A stretch of 64,000 bases of DNA from Tanypteryx hageni (lineage: Eukaryota; Arthropoda; Insecta; Odonata; Petaluridae). The position numbers and the translations under genes were made by a program. Positions 59,393 through 64,000 of this stretch are shown here, piece by piece. The DNA lies in NCBI GenBank assembly GCA_028673005.1, contig CM054114.1, forward strand, positions 26,464,869 to 26,528,868. The letters are read 5' to 3'. The stretch's first letter is position 1; every line of letters starts with the position of its first letter. Below the pieces are notes generated by a model that was not told the origin of the DNA, made no database searches, and saw only the letters and a list, made by a program, of their open reading frames with translations.

Positions 59393-59563
59393 CTGGGCAA
59401 ACTAATCTACATGCTTCTTCTGTCTCAAAATTATTCAAATTTCCACCACAGCCTTCATACATAAATTGCTCACAAAGTTTGGTGCGAGAATTGAAACGCC
59501 ATCTCATTGTTGAGGGCTGATAGCACTTTCTTCCAGGATCACGGGCTCCCATGCATGCATCCT
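59393..59563 (-). CDS. Exon: Kunitz (BPTI) domain
   Basis: A symmetrical phase 1-1 exon of 171 bp that holds one Kunitz domain: DACMGARDPGRKCYQPS, then WRFNSRTKLCEQFMYEGC and GGNLNNFETEEACRLVC. All six cysteines are present. The spacing between cysteines is 9-16-7-12-3, against the usual 8-15-7-12-3, so one residue is added in each of the first two gaps. The residue after the second cysteine (P1, which sets specificity) is Tyr rather than Lys/Arg. FMYEGCGGN...NF matches the family core. Kunitz domains inhibit serine proteases, but activity here is uncertain. Confidence 0.93.
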
Positions 59564-61644
59564 CTATAAATAGATGAAAGAGTCAAGTTACATATATGAG
59601 CATTAGTTTGTTTGTCTGTATTTCTGGCTAATTAGACTTTTCGGCTATTATAGCCATATGAGCATTTATTAAATCTATATACATACTAACCAAAAAAATA
59701 CAACAGAAAAAACATACAAGATGACACTGAAAATTATATGATAGGCCTATTTTTTACTCCAACCCAGCCCGATCCAACCCAACCCAATGTAGTCATTTCC
59801 ATTGACTACATGATTCATGAAATATTTTTAAACAGAGAATAAACTCAAGAAGTTATAATGATGGAAACCATCAGAAAATTTGATAACTTGGTCAATGGAT
59901 AGGTTTTCCCAACTATCATACCTCAAAAATATTTCAAGTGAGCCATTGAAGTTCATCACCTGATTATCATGTACATCACTAATAAATATGAAACACTCAT
60001 TGAAGTGGTTCCAGTAAATTTTAGATTTGAGAGGATCATAGAGTGACAACTTCCAATTCTTACAGCTTCTTTCAACATTTGATTTCATTGACATTTGCTA
60101 AACTCATCATGCCCAAATAATAATAGCTATAATTAATAAAGAATTATCAGTACAAGTAAGGACAAACATACTATTAGATTTATAAATAAAAACATTTCAT
60201 TAATTTAAAATTGTAAATACAGTAAATCCTCGATTTAACGGACTAATAGGGGGGAAGGGTCATCTGTTAAAGCCGAATGTCCATTTAATTACAAATGGGA
60301 TTTTTTGATTCCAAAAACACACTTGTACCTATATGAGAAAACCTTCTTTACTGATGGTAATTATAATTAATGTATAAAATATTGCATTGGCACAAATATA
60401 CGATACAAAATTGAATTTAAAACAACCACATCACTTTTTGATTCCAGAAAACTTTTTTTGATATTTTAAGAAAATACATCGACACTGAATAAATATTTCT
60501 GAGAACTCCAATGGCAATCTTTAAAAAAACTCCACGGACTTGATAAGGATCGGAAGCCACAATCGGCTGGCCGGCATTCAATACCGTCCGCAAGCCAATG
60601 TATGGATCATATCATGTTTACAATGGATTATTATTATAACGGGTACTTAACGGGATAATTTAGATAGAGTCTCTTCATAATAACAAAATAAGAATAATGC
60701 TTATGTCACTCGTCTCACAACTTTGAAACATAACGCATTCGCAGTATTCACTTCCAATCGCATCGCACCGCTCGCATTACCGGTAGTGTGAACACAGCTT
60801 AAGCCCACAACTAAACATCGTTTCCCTTAAATGCCGTGCCATTTCGAAGATGGAATTATCCTTCCATGGAAGTGCCTACTATGGCTGTGTCTCACTGTTC
60901 AAGATCATTCTCATTGGCATTGTTCCCCAAGAACATTCTTGTGATCTTGAGACTTCAAAACCGCTGTTGTGGCCAAATTGAAACTTATAGCAGAAACTTT
61001 TGAGTTTTTCTCTCCTGTAAAAATTTTATGGAAAAAGGTGATCGTAATTCGCAACTTTTTCTACAAGAATTTTAGTCTTCAGGCCAGCTGTAGGCCCACC
61101 TTAAGCCATGATTGTGTCAAGAATGCGAAACAAGAACACATCTTCACGCTCTTGTTCTAGATCTCTCACATTCAACCGTCATTTTGACGTCACTATAAGG
61201 CGAGATTATGACGTCAATCCCATCAAGAATGTGCTTGGAGAACATTGAGACACAGCCTGCACAAAAAACATGTTGTGTATAACAGTGAACACCCATTTTG
61301 AGATGAAGCTGCGAACAATCTCTGGACTGATTCGCCAAACAACGGACCAAGTCCGTTGTTTGGGGATGTGTCCATTATTGCCTTTGCCACAATTTTGTCC
61401 ATTAAATCCAAAGTCCATTAAACCGAGGTCCGTTAAATCGAGGGTTTACTGTAGTAAAACAATTCGTTTGCCAGTCAAAAAGTAAATTCATTTTACAAGC
61501 ACTATTTTATCACAGTTGCTTCCATAAAATAGACCCTTATGCGGAAAGTAGTCAGATGTCTTAAAAATATTAAATCATCAAGTGTTTCAGAATTCCGCAA
61601 TAACACTTTATTTTCATGATATTATCTTAAATGTGAAAACTCAC
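59564..61644 (-). other. Intron with pogo-like MITE
   Basis: The intron between the antistasin/lustrin exon and the Kunitz exon; GT at 61644-61643 and AG at 59565-59564. It contains the element at 60220-61451. Confidence 0.8.
60220..61451. mobile_element. pogo/Tigger-like non-autonomous element
   Basis: The left end CAGTAAATCCTCGATTTAAC and the right end (reverse complement CAGTAAACCCTCGATTTAAC) are inverted, 23 of 24 bases matching when extended through GGAC. A TA flanks both ends (60218-60219, 61452-61453). Near the right end is a 13-bp perfect palindrome pair CCAAACAACGGAC/GTCCGTTGTTTGG (61335-61363). No transposase remains. The TA duplication and CAGT...CTCG end are typical of pogo/Tigger. 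Confidence 0.88.
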
Positions 61645-62118
61645 TCGTTTTTGGACAGCAAACAGCGTATTCACCAAAAGGACTCAGGTGACACTTGTGA
61701 GTAGAGGGGCATGAATCACCATCAGGACCGCATGTGACCATCTTAGAGGCATTAGCGCTGGAAGAAGCAGTCGGCAATACCAGCAAAAGAGGGTGTCCTC
61801 CAGATGATACGCAGGGGTTTGATGCGCGAGGCAAGCAGAGTGCCACAGGGGGACAAGGGTCATCCACACACTGGACATGTATGGCTCTGCACTCCTCCCC
61901 TTCTCCGCACTTCACCTTTCCTTTCCCTTCGACGCTCTGCTCACAAGGATCGTAGCAAGTGCATGTAGGACAACCACGTGAATCGGGAAGGCGTCCGTGA
62001 GGGCAATTCTTGGTACATTTGTACTTAGGGCACTCCCCTGTCTGGCCATTCTGCGTTATGAACTCAGCCTGGGGGTTTACTTCTGGTACAGCTGGATCTG
62101 TTACCAACTCCAATGGAG
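61645..62118 (-). CDS. Exon: antistasin-like and lustrin-type cysteine-rich module
   Basis: Acceptor TTTTTTCTCTCAG and donor GTGAGT; phase 1-1, 474 bp. After a short linker (APLELVTDPAVPEVNPQAEF) it reads GECPKYKCTKNCPHGRLPD then GCPTCTCYDPC, an antistasin-like motif. Next comes CGEGEECRAIHVQCVDDPC and PVALCLP, then NPCVSSGGHPLLL and MVTCGPDGDSCPSTHKCH with a terminal YAVCCP, which is the lustrin-type cysteine-rich repeat. Antistasin domains inhibit serine proteases of the clotting type. It follows Tg1 domain 1 and precedes the Kunitz domain. Confidence 0.9.
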
Positions 62119-63496
62119 CTGAGAGAAAAAATTTTTCGAACATTCTCAATGCAACAAACTTTTGCTACAAAAATACTATTATAATGAAAATTTTGCTAAA
62201 AAGAAAACATTTCAAATCCCCAACCAACTTCCCTTAGTAGAATTACATTACTCCACTTTGCAAGCACTTTTTTGAAGCTATATCTGTTACATTTCAATTT
62301 AACATTTATGTTTGCTATCAGCAAGGCAAAATTATGAGAATAATGTTGGAAAAACACATTATAAAGCTTTATTTCAATATTTAATTGGTCCTTCCATAGA
62401 ATATTCAGGAGTTTTATCTGTAACAAAGTCATTATAACAGGACTTTCACTGTTCTTGAGTAAAATATTAAAAATCCCTCAATTCTTCTAAGTACTTGCAC
62501 TACAATGGAGGTTACTTCAATGAAATAACCAGCAGAAAATCAACTTTAACATCTAATAAACAGATTCAACAAGATTGGAAGATGAAATATAGAATGTGAA
62601 ACATACTGAACAGAAACAACTCTTAGAAGATTTGTAATCCAATTCTATTTGCGTCCATCATGACCCACTAATTGTAAGTAGGCATATCCTGCATTCGTGG
62701 TCAGATTTTGGGCGAAAAATGTGATTGAAACTAGAGTGATGGTTTTTCTCTACACATACGTGCCTCCTGCTCATCTGAAGTACCATGCAAGATGAGGGTC
62801 CCATCCTTGAGAGGTCTTTCACCCCTGAATTGGGATCCATCACAGGACATGAACCACTGTGCGAGGTTTATTGCTCCTCGACTCCTTGCATTTTTGCATG
62901 TGCAGTCATTTATGTTGGCTTTCGCATGATCTTTTCCTTTAGGTCATAATATCTCCATAATTTTCCCAACCTACTTCATTATCCAAGAAAGTGCCTTGAA
63001 GTTCATCTGTTCCTATCTGCATTCCGTATGAATAGCATTTGAAGTGTTACAAGGAGATATATGTATTTTTAGTCCCTGAATTAGTCAATATTGGAAGTCT
63101 TAGAGATTTCAGATTCCAAGTAATGCCTGTGACCCACGTAGTTACAAACGTAATTTGGACTTACTGAATGAGTCAGTTCAAGAAAAAGATAAGATTTTCT
63201 GGTGTTACATGACCTACCGGTGGTACACGGCAGCTGTCAGCGCAATTGCCAGTGACCCACCAGTAGGTCATAACAGCCACAAGTAGGGACCTTCATGACC
63301 CAGCAGAGGGTCAGGTGGTCGCGAACATGTTAAATTCCCAAATTATGGTTACTTGATATACCAATACTTTAATTTAAGAAACTAAAATAAAACAAGCTAA
63401 CATTTCAATGTAAAGGCAAAAAAATGTGGAGATTATAATAAAGTTTTTTTTTTCAAGATTACTTTCCTATGAATTACACTTGCTCACAAAACTCAC
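62119..63496 (-). other. Intron
   Basis: The intron between Tg1 exon 1 and the antistasin/lustrin exon; GT at 63496-63495 and AG at 62120-62119. Repeated TGACCCAC-type motifs occur at 62660-63310. A short frame at 62740-62880 on the minus strand (SCDGSQFRGERPLKDGTLIL) is protein-like but unsupported. Confidence 0.75.
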
Positions 63497-63739
63497 CTAA
63501 TTGCTTTGTTGGCATGAATGGTCCAGCGGGGCACTTTGGACGCATGCCAGAACTAGTTTTAGTTCCTGGGATCTCCATGCCACCAACATTCACACACCAA
63601 CACTCTTGGGTCACTGGATGACATTGTACCGGAGCAAAACCACCCCCAGGCTCCTGACACACTGGCAAAAACACATGCCTTGCTGGTATTCCACTCTCCC
63701 TTGCTCGCTGCTCCATCACTGCCCTCTGGTGTTGGCAGG
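63497..63739 (-). CDS. Exon: thyroglobulin type-1 domain 1
   Basis: Acceptor TTTTTTGTTTCAG and donor GTGAGT; phase 1-1, 243 bp. It encodes CQHQRAVMEQRARESGIPA, then FLPVCQEPGGGFAPVQCHP, CWCVNVGGMEIPGTKT and a last C in MRPKCP. QC...CWCV.. is the Tg1 core. Three Tg1 domains are thus visible in the window. The exon is entered in phase 1, so more coding sequence must lie upstream, beyond the window. Confidence 0.92.
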
Positions 63740-64000
63740 CTGAAACAAAAAATCCATATCTATTAATTTTCCAAAATCCTAATGATAATCAATATCTTAT
63801 TTCATTTCATGGCTCCTGAAAAGAAACACCCATTACTTATAAAAGAAGAAGATAAAGCATTTGTCTAAAACTAAATTGTCAATTTTTTCCAAATGTTTCA
63901 AGTTTTTTCCTTAGTGATTAGCATTCTTAGATTATAAGATGGCATATGCATGTAATTATTAATTCAATACTTTATTTATATTACATCTGATTGATTAACA
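63740..64000 (-). other. Partial intron at the window edge
   Basis: Sequence upstream of the first visible Tg1 exon. No coding signal is seen. The 5' end, signal peptide and promoter of the gene are outside the window. Confidence 0.6.

Noticed and set aside
62658..62880. Protein-like minus-strand frame within an intron (SCDGSQFRGERPLKDGTLIL)
   Set aside because: No matching splice sites in phase 1 were found and the frame is interrupted by a stop after about 45 codons. Possibly a decayed transposon piece.

Overview
The window is nuclear DNA of an animal, most likely an arthropod. It is AT-rich and has long gaps, GT-AG introns, (TA)n microsatellites, tRNA-derived SINEs, many hAT/pogo-type DNA transposons, a Penelope-like element with hammerhead ribozyme motifs, and non-LTR retrotransposons. 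I cannot go below phylum level from the sequence alone.

Layout. 1-15 kb has no convincing gene. It holds a 1.4-kb purine-only-like tract (968-2400), dispersed repeats, tRNA-derived SINEs and small DNA transposons. 15.0-20.7 kb is a three-level nest: a hAT with its own transposase fragments (15004-20736, 8-bp target duplication CTCTAACC) sits in a SINE and was itself hit by a second hAT (15480-19941, duplication TATATAGG) carrying a broken BED-finger transposase. 21-35 kb has several hAT miniature elements, a PIF/Harbinger transposase fragment, pogo/Tigger remnants and otherwise unassigned DNA. 36.6-37.0 kb is a 452-bp foldback hairpin. 37.5-38.1 kb may hold a small frameshifted gene. 40.8-48.1 kb is a (TA)n-rich cluster of Penelope-like LTR pieces around a GIY-YIG endonuclease ORF and a nearly intact RTE-like retrotransposon. 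47.0-49.8 kb has two TIR elements sharing sequence with the 36.6-kb foldback.

The one well-supported host protein gene lies on the minus strand from about 63.7 kb down to 51.95 kb, and its 5' part lies outside the window. I could place eight exons with matching splice phases. In order they encode a thyroglobulin type-1 (Tg1) domain, an antistasin-like plus lustrin-type cysteine-rich segment, a Kunitz domain, a second Tg1, a linker plus a third Tg1 split over two exons, a juxtamembrane domain, and a transmembrane helix with a cytoplasmic tail. The product is therefore a type I membrane protein with a modular protease-inhibitor-like ectodomain. The piece between the last Tg1 and the membrane resembles the corresponding piece of vertebrate EpCAM/TROP2. 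Its introns carry a jockey/CR1-like reverse transcriptase fragment, a SINE-like repeat, a pogo-like MITE and another TIR element. A complete tRNA-Cys(GCA) gene lies just downstream of the gene's 3' end on the opposite strand.
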